Assembly (NCBI RefSeq): GCF_000495795.1
Contig: NZ_AWGD01000019.1
Span: 62,001 to 126,000, forward strand
Direction of reading: 5' to 3'
Length of the DNA: 64,000 nt
From: Asticcacaulis sp. AC460
Lineage (GTDB): Bacteria; Pseudomonadota; Alphaproteobacteria; Caulobacterales; Caulobacteraceae
Made by a program: the position numbers and the translations under genes. The notes beneath the pieces were generated by a model, which saw only the letters and a list, made by a program, of their open reading frames with translations, did not search any database and was not told the DNA's origin. Shown here in pieces: positions 16,389 to 27,100 of this stretch (positions within the stretch are counted from its first letter, which is position 1; every line of letters begins with the position of its first letter).

Positions 16389-17150
16389 ATGTTGACTCCT
16401 TCCTTTCTCGATACGCCCTCTTTTCTTGAGTCGTCTGGGGGCGACCGCATCGCCTATCGTCATCTGCGCGGTGACGGCCCGACCATCCTGTGGCTGGGCG
16501 GTTTCCTGTCCGACATGAACGGCAGCAAGATTGCCGCGATCAGCGCCGTGGCGGCGGAGCGCGGCTGGGATTTCCTCTGCTTCGATTACTTTGCGCACGG
16601 CGAAACCGGCGGGGTTTTCGAACAGGCTCGGGTCGGGCGGTGGCGCGACAACGTCCTGGCCGTGGCTGATGCCCTCACGCAGGGGCCGGTGGTGGCGGTA
16701 GGCTCCAGCATGGGCGGGCATATGCTGTCGCTGCTGATCCGCGAGCGGCCGGGCAAGGTGCGGGCGGCGGGTTTTCTGGCCCCGGCGGCCGATTTCGCCA
16801 GAAAGCTTATGCTGGCCAGCCTGTCACCGGAGGACAGGCGGCAACTGGAGACGACCGGCGTCTACATGATGCCCGGCTATGACCGGCCGGTGCCGCTGAG
16901 CCAGGCGTTTTTCGATGAGGCCGCCGGCCATGAGGTGCTGAACGCGCCGATTGCGTTTGATGGGCCGGTGCGCATCCTGCACGGCATGAAGGACGATCTG
17001 GTGCCCTGGCAGCATGGCGTGCGCCTGCTGGAGACGTTTACGACACCTGATGCCCAGATCCGTCTGATCAAGGACGGCGACCATCGCCTGTCGCGGGAAC
17101 AAGACTTGGCCCTGCTGGTGCAGATGGTTGGCGATCTACGCGATAATTGA
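16389..17150 (+). CDS. Alpha/beta hydrolase
   Basis: A 253-residue alpha/beta hydrolase with the nucleophile elbow GSSMGG, an oxyanion loop near WLGGFLSDMNG, the acid in HGMKDDLVPW and the catalytic histidine in KDGDHRLS. The overall pattern resembles the ABHD10-like or short-chain thioesterase group. It is probably cytoplasmic (no signal peptide). The next gene begins 53 bp downstream, so it may be read together with vapBC. Confidence 0.88.
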   Translation: MLTPSFLDTPSFLESSGGDRIAYRHLRGDGPTILWLGGFLSDMNGSKIAAISAVAAERGWDFLCFDYFAHGETGGVFEQARVGRWRDNVLAVADALTQGPVVAVGSSMGGHMLSLLIRERPGKVRAAGFLAPAADFARKLMLASLSPEDRRQLETTGVYMMPGYDRPVPLSQAFFDEAAGHEVLNAPIAFDGPVRILHGMKDDLVPWQHGVRLLETFTTPDAQIRLIKDGDHRLSREQDLALLVQMVGDLRDN

Positions 17151-17203
17151 CATTTCTGAATAAATCTGTCAGATTGTTCTTGTTTCGACAATCGGGTGCT
17201 GAA

Positions 17204-17506
17204 ATGTCTGAAGCCTATTCCTACGGTCCGGGGTTCGACGAGGCCCCCTTTACGCCTTCAAGCCATTTTCCTGTGCAGATAGGGCCGGATGGCCGGATAC
17301 TTATACCGGTCGAAATACGGCGGGCCATGATGATTGGCGAAGATCGCAGGCTGACCGGGGAACTGGTCGATGGCGAACTGCGTCTCATCTCACCGGCCAT
17401 GGCCTTGAAAAAGCTGCAGGATATGATCCAGGCCGTCGATACCGGAACCGGTTCGATCGTTGATGAGCTGATCGCCGACCGGCGCGCCGAGGCAGCGCGC
17501 GAATGA
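17204..17506 (+). CDS. vapB: AbrB/MazE-type antitoxin (VapB-like)
   Basis: A 100-residue protein with a swapped-hairpin AbrB DNA-binding motif: FPVQIGPDGRILIPVEIRRAMMIGEDRRLTGELVDGELRLIS. The C-terminal helix would wrap the toxin. The stop codon overlaps the start of the PIN-domain gene by 4 bp (ATGA). The open frame begins at 17147, but the ATG at 17204 gives a normal VapB N-terminus. VapB neutralises VapC and represses the operon. Confidence 0.85.
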   Translation: MSEAYSYGPGFDEAPFTPSSHFPVQIGPDGRILIPVEIRRAMMIGEDRRLTGELVDGELRLISPAMALKKLQDMIQAVDTGTGSIVDELIADRRAEAARE

Positions 17507-17883
17507 CGGCAGTCCTGGATTCGTCCGCCGTCCTGGCCTTGCTGTGGCGGGAGAAGGGCTGCGATATCGTCGAGACCTATCTTCGCGACGCCATGATCAG
17601 CACCATCAATCTGGCCGAGGTCTACACCAAGTGTACCGAGCGTAGCGTCGATCCGGGTGTCGTTGCCTCAGTATTGGCCAAGCAGTCCGTGACGATCGTC
17701 GACTTCAGCGCGCCCCAGGCTTTGCTGGCCGGGAAACTGCGCCAGCAAACCAAGGCTCTGGGATTGTCGCTGGGGGATCGCGCCTGCCTCGCCGTGGCCA
17801 TGATGGAACGGGCAACCGTGGTGACAGCCGACAAGCCATGGGCGAACGTCGGGTTGAACCTAAAGATTGTGGTTATCCGTTAA
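17503..17883 (+). CDS. vapC: PIN-domain ribonuclease toxin (VapC-like)
   Basis: A 126-residue PIN domain with the four acidic metal ligands in place: Asp6 (VLDSSAVLALLW), Glu39 (INLAEVYTK), Asp92 (GLSLGDRACLA) and Asp110 (VTADKPW). VapC toxins are Mg2+-dependent ribonucleases that cut tRNA or rRNA. All active-site residues are intact, so the toxin should be functional. The end overlaps the convergent epimerase gene by 4 bp. Confidence 0.9.
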   Translation: MTAVLDSSAVLALLWREKGCDIVETYLRDAMISTINLAEVYTKCTERSVDPGVVASVLAKQSVTIVDFSAPQALLAGKLRQQTKALGLSLGDRACLAVAMMERATVVTADKPWANVGLNLKIVVIR

Positions 17884-18677
17884 ACCAGCGCCTTCAGGCC
17901 TTCGCGATAGGTCGGATAGCGCGGAAACCAGCCCAGTTCGGCCTTGGCGCGGGCGTTGGAGACGCGTTTGTTGTCGCGGTAGAAGCGCTGCATGGCCGGG
18001 AAGCGCGGATCGTCCCAGGCGGTCGGTTCGGGCACCGGCAAACCGGTCAGGTCTGCCGCATACAGCAGCACCTCATCCGCCGGGGCGGGTTCGTCATCAC
18101 ACAGGTTATAGATGCCGCCCGGCCGGGGCCGGTTGAGGCTGGCCAGCAGGGCGGTGGCGCAGTCGTCGTGGTGCAGTCGGGAAAAGACATGGCCGGGTTT
18201 GTGGATGCGCCTGGCTGTGCCGTCCTTAAGCCGCTCGATGACATTGCGGCCGGGACCATAAAGCCCAGGCAGGCGGAAGACCTGGGCGCCGGCGGACAGC
18301 CACTGGCTTTCGGCCAGGACCCGGCGGCGGCCTTCGGCGGAGGTGGGGCGCAGCTCGCTGTCTTCCCACACCCAACCGCCGTCACGGTCGCCATAGACGC
18401 CGGTGGTCGACAGGTAGCCGATCCATTGGCCGCTGCGCACAGGTTGCAGGGCGGCAAAGGCGGGACAGCCATCGTCTCCGGGAGCAGGGGTAATCAGGAT
18501 GGAATCGGCGGCTTCGAAGGCGGCTTGGCTGTCGACGGGATCGACGGCGGTTATGCCCTGGCTTTCCAAATGCGCGCGTTTTTCGGGATCGCGGGCAGTG
18601 GCGGTAATCCGGGCACCCTGCACAGCACGGGCAAAGGCCGCACCGATAAAGCCATAGCCGAAAACGAGAAGGTTCAC
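17880..18677 (-). CDS. NAD(P)-dependent epimerase/reductase-like protein
   Basis: A 265-residue extended short-chain dehydrogenase: nucleotide-binding start MNLLVFGYGFIGAAFARAV, then YLSTTGVYGDRDGGWVWEDSELRPTSAEGRRRVLAE, the pattern of the YeeZ-type NAD-dependent epimerases that lack the usual YxxxK catalytic pair. A C-terminal domain follows (GGIYNLCDDEPAPADEVLLYA). The GTG start at 18675-18677 overlaps the upstream stop (GTGA), so translation is coupled to the small membrane protein. The substrate is unknown. Confidence 0.88.
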   Translation of the reverse strand: MNLLVFGYGFIGAAFARAVQGARITATARDPEKRAHLESQGITAVDPVDSQAAFEAADSILITPAPGDDGCPAFAALQPVRSGQWIGYLSTTGVYGDRDGGWVWEDSELRPTSAEGRRRVLAESQWLSAGAQVFRLPGLYGPGRNVIERLKDGTARRIHKPGHVFSRLHHDDCATALLASLNRPRPGGIYNLCDDEPAPADEVLLYAADLTGLPVPEPTAWDDPRFPAMQRFYRDNKRVSNARAKAELGWFPRYPTYREGLKALV

Positions 18678-18958
18678 TCGACGCCGGCGCTGTCAGCGAC
18701 TTCGGAGATTACGGACGACGCGACCGAAGCCTCGCTTGCCTGTTGGGCGCGACGCTCCTCTTTCTCGACGGCTTCGCGCTTCAGGCGGGCGTCGCGTTCC
18801 TTGACCATGCGGTAGTAGTCCGGAAGCTCCTCGGCGTGGCCGAACGGCGGAGGCGAGCGCGTCCCAAGGCCCTGCGGCCACGACATGGCAAACGCGATCA
18901 AGGCGATCGCGATGACGGCGGCCAGGGGGTAGAAAATCTTGTCGTCCAGCAACTTCAT
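18674..18958 (-). CDS. Small single-pass membrane protein
   Basis: A 94-residue protein with one transmembrane helix near the N-terminus (FYPLAAVIAIALIAFAMSW) and a charged, coiled-coil-prone tail (DYYRMVKERDARLKREAVEKEERR). It is coupled to the epimerase gene by a GTGA overlap. I place the start at 18958 (MKLLDDKIFY); the longer frame reaches into the clpB promoter region. No function is recognised. Confidence 0.7.
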   Translation of the reverse strand: MKLLDDKIFYPLAAVIAIALIAFAMSWPQGLGTRSPPPFGHAEELPDYYRMVKERDARLKREAVEKEERRAQQASEASVASSVISEVADSAGVE

Positions 18959-19021
18959 GGCGGTTTTATAGGCGGATTGTGGGCCGCACGCCAGCGATTT
19001 TCGGGGGTGGCTCTTGTGCGA

Positions 19022-19034
19022 TGTGACGGTCACA
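19022..19034. promoter_or_regulatory. Palindrome TGTGAC-G-GTCACA upstream of clpB
   Basis: A perfect 13-bp inverted repeat lies in the 149-bp divergent space between the membrane-protein operon and clpB. The half sites resemble those of CRP/FNR proteins, but the 3-bp spacer is too short for a standard CRP site. A CTTGAC at 19059-19064 could be part of a heat-shock promoter; its -10 partner is not convincing. Confidence 0.3.
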
Positions 19035-19107
19035 CCATATCGGCTGGCGTGGCGGTCGCTTGACTTCGAGGGCCGTCAGATTCATCCGCCGTCAGGGGAA
19101 CCCAAGC

Positions 19108-21687
19108 ATGAATATCGAGAAATATTCCGAGAAAACCCAAAAGCTTATCCAAAGCGCCCAGAGCCTGGCCCAGGCCAGCAGCCACCAGTATTTTACCCCG
19201 GTCCATGTGCTGAAAGCCCTGACCGAAGACAAGGACGGGCTGAGCTCGCGTCTGGTCGCCCTGGCCGGCGGCAATGCTGATGCCTTTGCCGGCGCGGTCG
19301 ATGCCGCCTTTAACAAGATCGCGTCGGTTTCGGGCGGCAATACCCAACTGTACATGAACAACGACACCGCAAAGCTGTTCAACGAGGCGGAGACCGAAGC
19401 CCAGAAGGCCGGCGACAGCTTTGTTACCGCCGACCGGTTGCTGGTCGCCGCGTTGAACACCGGTGATGGTGGCGCCATCCTCAAGGCGGCCAACCTCAAC
19501 CTCAAGACCTTGAAGGACGCCCAGACGGCCTTCCGCAAAGGCAAGACGGCGGATTCCGCCTCGGCCGAGAACGGTTTCGACGCGCTGAAAAAGTATGCTC
19601 GCGACCTGACCGAAGCGGCGGCCGCCGGCAAGATCGACCCGGTCATCGGCCGCGACGAAGAGATTCGCCGCACCATCCAGGTGCTGGCGCGGCGCACCAA
19701 GAACAATCCGGTGTTGATCGGGGAGCCGGGCGTCGGCAAGACCGCCATCGTCGAAGGCCTGGCCCAGCGCATCGTCAATGGCGATGTGCCGGAATCGTTG
19801 AAAGACAAGAAGCTGCTGTCGCTCGACATGGGCTCTCTGATCGCCGGAGCGAAATACCGCGGCGAGTTCGAGGAGCGGTTGAAGGCTGTGCTCAACGAAG
19901 TCACGGCCGCCGAGGGCGAAATCGTCCTGTTCATCGACGAGATGCACACCCTGGTCGGCGCCGGCAAGTCCGACGGCGCCATGGATGCGTCCAATCTGTT
20001 GAAGCCGGCTCTGGCGCGCGGTGAATTGCACTGTGTGGGCGCGACGACCCTGGACGAATATCGCAAGCACGTCGAAAAGGACGCCGCCCTGGCGCGGCGG
20101 TTCCAGCCGGTGTTTGTCTCCGAGCCGACGGTCGAGGACACCATCTCGATCCTGCGCGGGCTGAAGGAAAAGTACGAGGTTCACCACGGCGTGCGCATTT
20201 CCGACTCGGCCATCGTGTCGGCGGCGACCCTGTCGAATCGTTACATTGCCGATCGGTTTTTGCCGGACAAGGCGATCGACCTGGTCGACGAAGCGGCGTC
20301 GCGGGTGCGCATGGCGGTCGATTCCAAGCCGGAAGAGCTGGACGAACTGGACCGCCGCATCGTCCAGCTCAAGATCGAGCGCGAGGCGCTGAACAAGGAG
20401 ACCGATGCGGCGTCGCGGGCGCGGCTGGACAAGCTGACCGACGAGCTGGAGGACCTGGAACTCCGCTCCCTGGACCTGACCAAGAAGTGGAAGGCCGAGA
20501 AGGACAAGGTCGGTTCGGCGGCACGGGCGCGTGAAGCCTTGGACCGGGCGCGGATCGAGCTGGCCAATGTCCAGCGCGCCGGCGACCTGGCGAAGGCGTC
20601 TGAGATTATGTACGGCCGGATTCCCGCTCTGGAGAAGGAACTGGCGGCGGCGGAAACGGCGTCCCAGGAAGCGCCCTTGACGCCGGAAGTGGTGGACTCG
20701 TCGCAGATCGCCCAGGTGGTGTCGCGGTGGACTGGGATTCCGGTCGACAAGATGCTGGAGGGTGAGCGCGACAAGCTGCTGCGCATGGAAGATCAATTGC
20801 GCAAGCGGGTGGTCGGTCAGGATGAGGCTCTGGCGGCGGTGTCGGATGCGGTGCGCCGGGCGCGGGCAGGGTTGAAGGACCCCAACCGGCCGATCGGGTC
20901 GTTCCTGTTCCTGGGCCCGACGGGCGTCGGCAAGACCGAGCTGAACAAGGCCTTGGCCGAGTTCCTGTTCGACGACGACACGGCGATCACGCGTCTGGAC
21001 ATGTCGGAATATATGGAAAAGCATTCCGTGTCGCGGATGATCGGCGCGCCTCCGGGCTATGTCGGTTACGACGAAGGCGGGGCCTTGACCGAAGCCGTGC
21101 GGCGCCGGCCATATCAGGTGGTTTTGTTCGACGAGGTCGAAAAGGCGCATCCGGATGTGTTCAATGTGCTGTTGCAGGTGCTCGACGATGGTCGGTTGAC
21201 CGACGGCCAGGGACGGGTTGTGGACTTCCGCAATACGCTGATCGTCATGACCTCGAACCTGGGTTCGGACGTGCTGGTCAATATGGCGGATGACGAGTCG
21301 GTGGAAACCGTGCGGCCGCTGGTGATGGATGTGGTGCGCCGGCATTTCCGGCCGGAGTTCCTGAACCGGATTGACGAGACCATCCTGTTCCATCGCCTGG
21401 ACAAGGCGCATATGCATGACATCGTCCGCATCCAGCTCAAGGGGCTGGAGAAGCTGATGGCCGACCGGGAGATGACGCTGAGCATCGATGATGCGGCGCT
21501 GAACTATCTGGCGGACAAGGGTTTCGATCCGGCCTATGGCGCGCGGCCGTTGAAGCGGGTGATCCAGAAGACCCTGGTCGACGGGATTGCGCGCAAGATC
21601 CTGGCTGGAGAGTTCGGCGATGGCGATGTGATCCAGGTCGGGTTCGACGGGGAGGAACTGCAGATCGGGAAGCCCACTGTCAACTAA
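19108..21687 (+). CDS. clpB: ATP-dependent disaggregase ClpB
   Basis: An 859-residue Hsp100 protein with both AAA+ modules: Walker A1 GEPGVGKT (205-212) and Walker A2 GPTGVGKT (603-610), with arginine fingers in RFQPVF and [10 protein letters not shown]. The N-domain starts [18 protein letters not shown]. The M-domain coiled coil (about 400-520, [18 protein letters not shown]) separates ClpB from ClpA. It threads aggregated proteins with help from DnaK. I use the ATG at 19108. Confidence 0.97.
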   Translation: MNIEKYSEKTQKLIQSAQSLAQASSHQYFTPVHVLKALTEDKDGLSSRLVALAGGNADAFAGAVDAAFNKIASVSGGNTQLYMNNDTAKLFNEAETEAQKAGDSFVTADRLLVAALNTGDGGAILKAANLNLKTLKDAQTAFRKGKTADSASAENGFDALKKYARDLTEAAAAGKIDPVIGRDEEIRRTIQVLARRTKNNPVLIGEPGVGKTAIVEGLAQRIVNGDVPESLKDKKLLSLDMGSLIAGAKYRGEFEERLKAVLNEVTAAEGEIVLFIDEMHTLVGAGKSDGAMDASNLLKPALARGELHCVGATTLDEYRKHVEKDAALARRFQPVFVSEPTVEDTISILRGLKEKYEVHHGVRISDSAIVSAATLSNRYIADRFLPDKAIDLVDEAASRVRMAVDSKPEELDELDRRIVQLKIEREALNKETDAASRARLDKLTDELEDLELRSLDLTKKWKAEKDKVGSAARAREALDRARIELANVQRAGDLAKASEIMYGRIPALEKELAAAETASQEAPLTPEVVDSSQIAQVVSRWTGIPVDKMLEGERDKLLRMEDQLRKRVVGQDEALAAVSDAVRRARAGLKDPNRPIGSFLFLGPTGVGKTELNKALAEFLFDDDTAITRLDMSEYMEKHSVSRMIGAPPGYVGYDEGGALTEAVRRRPYQVVLFDEVEKAHPDVFNVLLQVLDDGRLTDGQGRVVDFRNTLIVMTSNLGSDVLVNMADDESVETVRPLVMDVVRRHFRPEFLNRIDETILFHRLDKAHMHDIVRIQLKGLEKLMADREMTLSIDDAALNYLADKGFDPAYGARPLKRVIQKTLVDGIARKILAGEFGDGDVIQVGFDGEELQIGKPTVN

Positions 21688-21689
21688 CG

Positions 21690-21803
21690 GGGTGTGGGGT
21701 CTGCGACCCCACAAAACCTTTCTTTTCCTTCCTTTGACCTCGCCCCCTTTGAGGGCGAAGTCAAAGGAAGGAAGGGGAAGTCTTGGGGCCGCGGGCCCCA
21801 AAC
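21690..21803. repeat. Compound palindrome after clpB
   Basis: Three hairpins stand in a row between clpB and the convergent DinB-like gene: GTGGGGTC-TGC-GACCCCAC, a long stem made from CCTTCCTTTGAC...GTCAAAGGAAGG with CGCCC...GGGCG inside, and TTGGGGCC-GC-GGGCCCCAA. The outer GGGG and CCCC also pair. It may terminate both transcripts. Confidence 0.75.
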
Positions 21804-21807
21804 CCCA

Positions 21808-22305
21808 TTACTCGACAGTGCTGCTCTCGATCTTCCCGGCTAACCACTGTAATCCCGCGAGATGCTGCTGGTCATGGCTGCACAGATAATGCACCAGCCC
21901 GCGCAGGGTCGTGACGCCGTAATCTTCGAAGTCGCACGTCCGGCGCCACTGTTCGGCCGAAACCGTGGCCAGCAGAACCAGGGTCTCCTCGCGCGCCTGG
22001 CGGATGTCATCCAGCACATCAGGGGCGAACGACTCGGAATAACTGCGCAGAACCTTCAGCCGGTCGCCATCGACGCCCGGCAGAAAGGGACGATCCTCTT
22101 TCAAGGTTCGCACAAACCGAACATGATACCCGTCGATCTCAATGTCGCGGATGTGACAGAGCTGCTCCAGCGCCGAATAGGGCTCACTTGGGCAGCCGGT
22201 CCAGGATGAGGGTGTCCAGAGCTCGAAACCATCCGGAATGGCGCGGTAATGCGCTTCCAACTGGTCCGGAAACCCGGCCAGGGCATCGAGCGTGGCAGAA
22301 TCCAT
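21808..22305 (-). CDS. DinB-fold protein
   Basis: A 165-residue four-helix bundle of the DinB/YfiT type. Likely metal-binding histidines are in EQLCHIRDIEIDGYHVRF and in LVHYLCSHDQQHLAGLQWLAGK, placed as in DinB-like thiol-dependent metalloenzymes. The start overlaps the dapD stop by one base (TGATG), so the two genes are coupled. The substrate is unknown. Confidence 0.85.
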   Translation of the reverse strand: MDSATLDALAGFPDQLEAHYRAIPDGFELWTPSSWTGCPSEPYSALEQLCHIRDIEIDGYHVRFVRTLKEDRPFLPGVDGDRLKVLRSYSESFAPDVLDDIRQAREETLVLLATVSAEQWRRTCDFEDYGVTTLRGLVHYLCSHDQQHLAGLQWLAGKIESSTVE

Positions 22306-23153
22306 CAGTCCCTCAGCAATTCATTGATGCCGGTCTTGGACCGGGTCTGGGCGTCGACCCGCTTGACGATGACGGCGCAGTACAGCGACGGCCCACCCTT
22401 CGGATCGGGATAGGATCCCGGCACGACCACCGAATAGGCCGGCACGCGGCCGCGGAAGACCTCACCCGTAGCGCGGTCGACAATGCGCGTCGAGGCCGAG
22501 AGATAGACCCCCATCGACAGGACCGAACCCTGCTCGACCACCACGCCTTCGGCCACTTCCGAACGTGCGCCGATGAAGCAGTCGTCCTCGATGATGGTCG
22601 GATTGGCCTGCAGCGGCTCCAGCACGCCGCCGATGCCGACGCCGCCCGACAGGTGGACGTTCTTGCCGATCTGGGCGCAGGAACCCACCGTCGACCAGCC
22701 GTCGACCATGGTGCCTTCATCGACATAGGCGCCGATATTGACGAAGGACGGCATCAGCACGACGTTCTTGGCGACATAGGCGCCCTGACGTACGATGGCG
22801 CCCGGCACGGCGCGGAACCCGGCCTTCTGGAAGTCCTCGGCGCCCCACTTGGCGAACTTGTTCGGCACCTTGTCCCAGTAGGGCCCCAGCGGCGCCTGCT
22901 CGAACAGGCCGCGGCCGGTATGCATCAGCTCATTGGCGTTCAGACGGAAGGACAGCAGCACCGCCTTCTTCAGCCACTGGTTGGTGTGCCACTCGCCATC
23001 GACCTTGTCCGCGACGCGGAAACGGCCGCTGTCCAGCAGTTCGAGCGCGCCGACCACGGCGTCTCGGTACAGACCGCGATAATCCGGGTTCAAGGTGTCG
23101 CGGACCTCCCAGGCGGCTTCGATATCATCCTTGAAGGCGGCGAGGTCGGACAT
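22305..23153 (-). CDS. dapD: Tetrahydrodipicolinate N-succinyltransferase
   Basis: A 282-residue left-handed beta-helix acyltransferase. The hexapeptide repeats run through [63 protein letters not shown] and [17 protein letters not shown]. DapD makes N-succinyl-2-amino-6-oxopimelate in the succinylase branch of lysine and diaminopimelate synthesis. It precedes the DinB-fold gene with a one-base overlap. Confidence 0.96.
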   Translation of the reverse strand: MSDLAAFKDDIEAAWEVRDTLNPDYRGLYRDAVVGALELLDSGRFRVADKVDGEWHTNQWLKKAVLLSFRLNANELMHTGRGLFEQAPLGPYWDKVPNKFAKWGAEDFQKAGFRAVPGAIVRQGAYVAKNVVLMPSFVNIGAYVDEGTMVDGWSTVGSCAQIGKNVHLSGGVGIGGVLEPLQANPTIIEDDCFIGARSEVAEGVVVEQGSVLSMGVYLSASTRIVDRATGEVFRGRVPAYSVVVPGSYPDPKGGPSLYCAVIVKRVDAQTRSKTGINELLRD

Positions 23154-23221
23154 GAGGAGGCTCCAGACTAGAGATTTCGCCTGTCCCTTAATGCCCTAGC
23201 TCTCGCGTTGCAACACGTAGT

Positions 23222-23902
23222 TTACGCGAAATGGGATCGCAGGAAGTTCTTGAGATTCAGGCCGCGGAAATCGACCCAGGCATCGCCATTGCCCTGCGCC
23301 TTCGGGCCGACCAGGATGGTCTTCATGCCGAGATCGAAAGCCGTCTTCAGGTTCTTCGGGCTGTCCTCGAAGAAGGCGGCGGTCTTCGGGTTGACGATAT
23401 GCGCTTTCATCATCAGCTCGAAGGTCGACAGGTTCGGCTTGGGGACATAGTTGGCGTGTTCGAGGTGAAAAACACCGTCGAACAGGTCGGTCATCTCCAG
23501 CTTCGCCAGGATCCGAACGGCGTGAAAGTCGTCGCCATTGGTAAAGACGATGCGGCGGCCTTTCATGCCGGCCAGCAGGGCGTTCAGCTCCGGATCGGGC
23601 TTGAGACCGTCCAAAGACACGTCGTGGACCTCATCCAGGAAGCGGCGCGGCTCGACGCCATGGTGGGCCATCAACCCGGCCAAGGTGGTGCCATGCTCGA
23701 ACAGATAGGACTTCTGCAAATCATAGGCTTCGGGCTGGGACAGGCCGGTTTCGCGCGCCACGAAGGCGGTCATCTTGCCCTCGATCAGGGCCATGACCTC
23801 GGCCTCATGCGGATAAAGGGTCTGGTCGAGATCGAAGATCCAGGTGTCGACGTGGGCAAGAGCGGTGGGGAGGGGCAAGTTTTCAGTCCGTCTGGCAGGC
23901 AA
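23222..23902 (-). CDS. HAD-family pyrimidine 5'-nucleotidase
   Basis: A 226-residue HAD phosphatase of the SDT1/pyrimidine 5'-nucleotidase group. Motif I is FDLDQTLYP, motif II is IVFTNGD, and motifs III/IV are KPNLSTFELMMKAH and AFFEDSPKNLKTAFDLGM. Such enzymes release phosphate from UMP or CMP. It lies 68 bp upstream of dapD on the same strand, near argB, a neighbourhood I recall from other Caulobacterales. Confidence 0.9.
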   Translation of the reverse strand: MPARRTENLPLPTALAHVDTWIFDLDQTLYPHEAEVMALIEGKMTAFVARETGLSQPEAYDLQKSYLFEHGTTLAGLMAHHGVEPRRFLDEVHDVSLDGLKPDPELNALLAGMKGRRIVFTNGDDFHAVRILAKLEMTDLFDGVFHLEHANYVPKPNLSTFELMMKAHIVNPKTAAFFEDSPKNLKTAFDLGMKTILVGPKAQGNGDAWVDFRGLNLKNFLRSHFA

Positions 23903-24185
23903 TCCAACGGTTTCCCGGGGAAGTCTGATCAGGCTATCAGAAGCCGCAGGCGCTCACAAGGCGGCAGGTTCACGTCAGGCTTTAACAGCGCCGTCAAGCT
24001 GCCGGCGCATATCGGCTGGCGGCATCGTCTTTTGTCTCTTCGGTTTAACCTGTGGTGGTATTATTTTATCGTATCCTTGTTATATATCCGTTTGAATTGA
24101 AAGCACTTCGGCAGGGTGGTCAAGCGGTGGTGATCGTGTACATTGTTACCGTATTCTTAAGGCTATTTTAAAATCCGGGGCAGCC

Positions 24186-27100
24186 ATGCGCAGCTACACA
24201 TCGATCGATACCTCTGGCCTCCTGTCGGGGACGAGCCTGGCGACCACGCCTGCCGCCGACAGCCAATGGCAGGAGATCGAGACCAGCGCTCCGGTCGCCA
24301 GAGCAGCGGTGACGGAGTATGTACCCGCCGATGCGGCGACCACTGCGGCGCCGGCAGAGGCTCCAGCGGCGATCGTGGGCGCGCTGACCTCGCCTTCCAA
24401 CTACCAGGCCGGGCTGGTTCTCAATCAGTCGGTCGTGGCCTTGGGGGCGTTTTCCTACACCAACGGGATGTTTTATATCGCCGCCGTCCGCACCTTCGCC
24501 GGCAATTTTACCATGGCCGACGCCTACGCGGCCAATGGGGCGTTGCTGACCTATCAACAAAATCAAATTCTGGGGATTATGCTCAACAATGCCTATGGCG
24601 GCGACTGGAGCAATAACTTCAATCTGCCGAACCTGATCGGCAGAACCGTCACCGGCTCGGACGGCTATTACGGGTGGCAATACGGCTCGGCGTCCATGGG
24701 GACGCTGTACAAGCTCGACAACTATGTATCGCAGGGTGCCCCGCGTCTGCAGGCGGACAATTATGAACCGTCCCTGGTCATGCATTATGGCATCAATGTT
24801 GCCGGTCTTGATCCGTCGCAGGAAAACTTTCCCGCCACCGCTGAAGTCACAGGCGCGGTGCGCCCCTTCGCCGGCTTCGCCCTGCCGGACGGGTGGATGA
24901 AATGTTATGGCCAGGTCCTGAATATCGCTGACTATGCGGCTCTGTATGCGGTGCTTGGCACCCGGTACGGCGGCAACGGTGTCACCACCTTTGCGCTGCC
25001 CGACCTGCGGGGCCGTACCGTGGTCGGTGCCGGAAACGGCGTCGCGGTGGGCACGGTCATGGGATCTTCCAACGTGGTCATCACCAACGCCAACCTGCCA
25101 GTGGCCATGGGCGGCGGTGGCGAAGGTTTCGACAACCGGCAGCCGTCGCTGGCGCTGCAATATCTGATTGCCGTCCATGGCGACTTTCCGGTGCGCAACG
25201 GCGTTGCGCTTGGCGAATACCTGGCGCTGGGCGAAATCGTCGCCTTCGCGGGAAATTCCGTACCAAGCGGCTTTCTGCCGTGCGACGGCCGCCTCCTGCC
25301 GATTGCGCAAAATACGGCGCTGTTCTCGATTCTGGGCACGACCTATGGCGGTAATGGGACGACCAACTTTGCGTTGCCGAACCTGGTCGGGCGAAACATC
25401 GTCGGGGCAGGCACAGGTTTCAACGTGGGTCAGTTGGTCGGAAGCAACACCACGACCCTCGCCTTGTCGGACATACCCGGGCTCAATTTTTCCGGCTTTT
25501 ACAACGACAATGCCCTGTACGGCGGTGACAATAACGACACCATCAACGGTTGGGAGGGGCAGGACGCCCTGACCGGCAACAACGGCAATGACAGCCTCAT
25601 TGGCAGCGCAGGCCATGACACCCTGGATGGCGGCCTCGGAGACGACACCCTGACCGGGGGCGAAGGGGATGACGTCTTCATCATCGATACGGTCTCGGAT
25701 TTGATTCAGGAAGCCGCCGGTGAAGGCAACGATACGGTTCGTACGTCGTTGACCTGGACGCTGCAGAACGATGTCGAAAACCTGGTCCTGACCGGAAGCG
25801 CTTCTGTCAACGGTACGGGCAACGCAGCGAACAATGCCCTGACCGGCAACAGCGGCAACAATGTCCTGGAGGGCGGTACCGGCAACGACACGCTGGACGG
25901 CGGCGGCGGTACCGATACGCTGAAAGGCGGCGAAGGCGACGATGTCTTTGTCGTCGACACGGCGTCGGACGTCCTGGAAGACAGCGGCGGCAACGACACC
26001 ATCCGTTCGTCGCTGACCTGGGTGCTGCAAAACGGTTATGAGAACCTGGTCCTGACTGGAAGCGGGCACATCAACGGCACCGGTACGGCCCTGAACAACA
26101 CACTTACCGGCAACCTCGGCAATAATGTGCTGGACGGCGGCGCGGGCAACGACACCCTGAGCGGCGGCGCCGGCGACGACACCTATTACGTCGATGCGGC
26201 CGGCGACCAGGTTATCGAAGCCTCGGGGGCGGGACGCGACAGCGTCATCGCCTCCGTGACCTATTCCCTGGCGGGGCAATCCGCCGAAAACCTGACCCTG
26301 ACCGGCAGCGCTCATCTGAATGCCACCGGCAACGATCTCGACAACGCCCTGACCGGCAACAGCGGCAACAATGTCTTGGACGGCGGCGCGGGCAACGACG
26401 TGCTGACCGGCGGCGCCGGTAACGACACGATGACCGGCGGGGCCGGCGACGATACCTTTTATGTCGATGCCGCCGGCGACAAGGTGATCGAGGCGTCGGG
26501 CCAGGGGCGCGACACGGTCATCGCCGGCGTCAGCTTTTCGCTGGCCGGCCAGGTCATCGAAAACCTGATCCTGACGGGTACCGGCCATCTCAACGGCACC
26601 GGCAATGGCGTCGGCAACGCCCTGACCGGCAATAGCGGCAACAATGTGCTGGACGGTGGCCTGGGCTCGGACAGCCTGGACGGCGGCGCCGGTAACGACA
26701 CGCTGAAGGGTGGCGCCGGTGACGACACCTTCGTGGTCGACAGCCTTGCGGACGTGGTCGAAGAAGCCGACGGCGGCGGAATCGACACGATCCAGTCTTC
26801 GCTGAGCTGGACCCTGGGCGCCGCTTTCGAAAACCTGACACTGACCGGAACGGCCAATATCAGCGGCACGGGCAACGACCTGAACAATGTCATCTCAGGC
26901 AACGGCGGCGCCAATACGCTGAGCGGCGGGGCGGGCGACGATACCTACTATGTCGACAATATCGGCGACAAGGTTCTGGAACAGTCCGGCAAGGGCAAGG
27001 ACCTGATCTATGCCTCGGTCAGCTACTCGCTGGCCGGGCAGGTGGTGGAAAACCTGATCCTGACCGGCGGGGCCAATATCAACGCCACCGGCAATTCGCT

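Noticed and set aside
19030-21801. 923-codon open frame antisense to clpB
   Set aside because: clpB is unmistakable on the plus strand; the long antisense frame reflects codon bias in GC-rich DNA.
23844-24095. 83-codon plus-strand frame upstream of the collar-RTX gene
   Set aside because: It overlaps the 5' end of the nucleotidase gene, has no clear ribosome site and shows no domain.
24168-26588. 806-codon open frame on the minus strand, antisense to the collar-RTX gene
   Set aside because: The RTX repeat codons (GGC, GAC, AAC) leave few stops on the other strand. The translation is a periodic Val/Ala/Gly-rich pattern with no known domain, so it is a shadow of the repeats.
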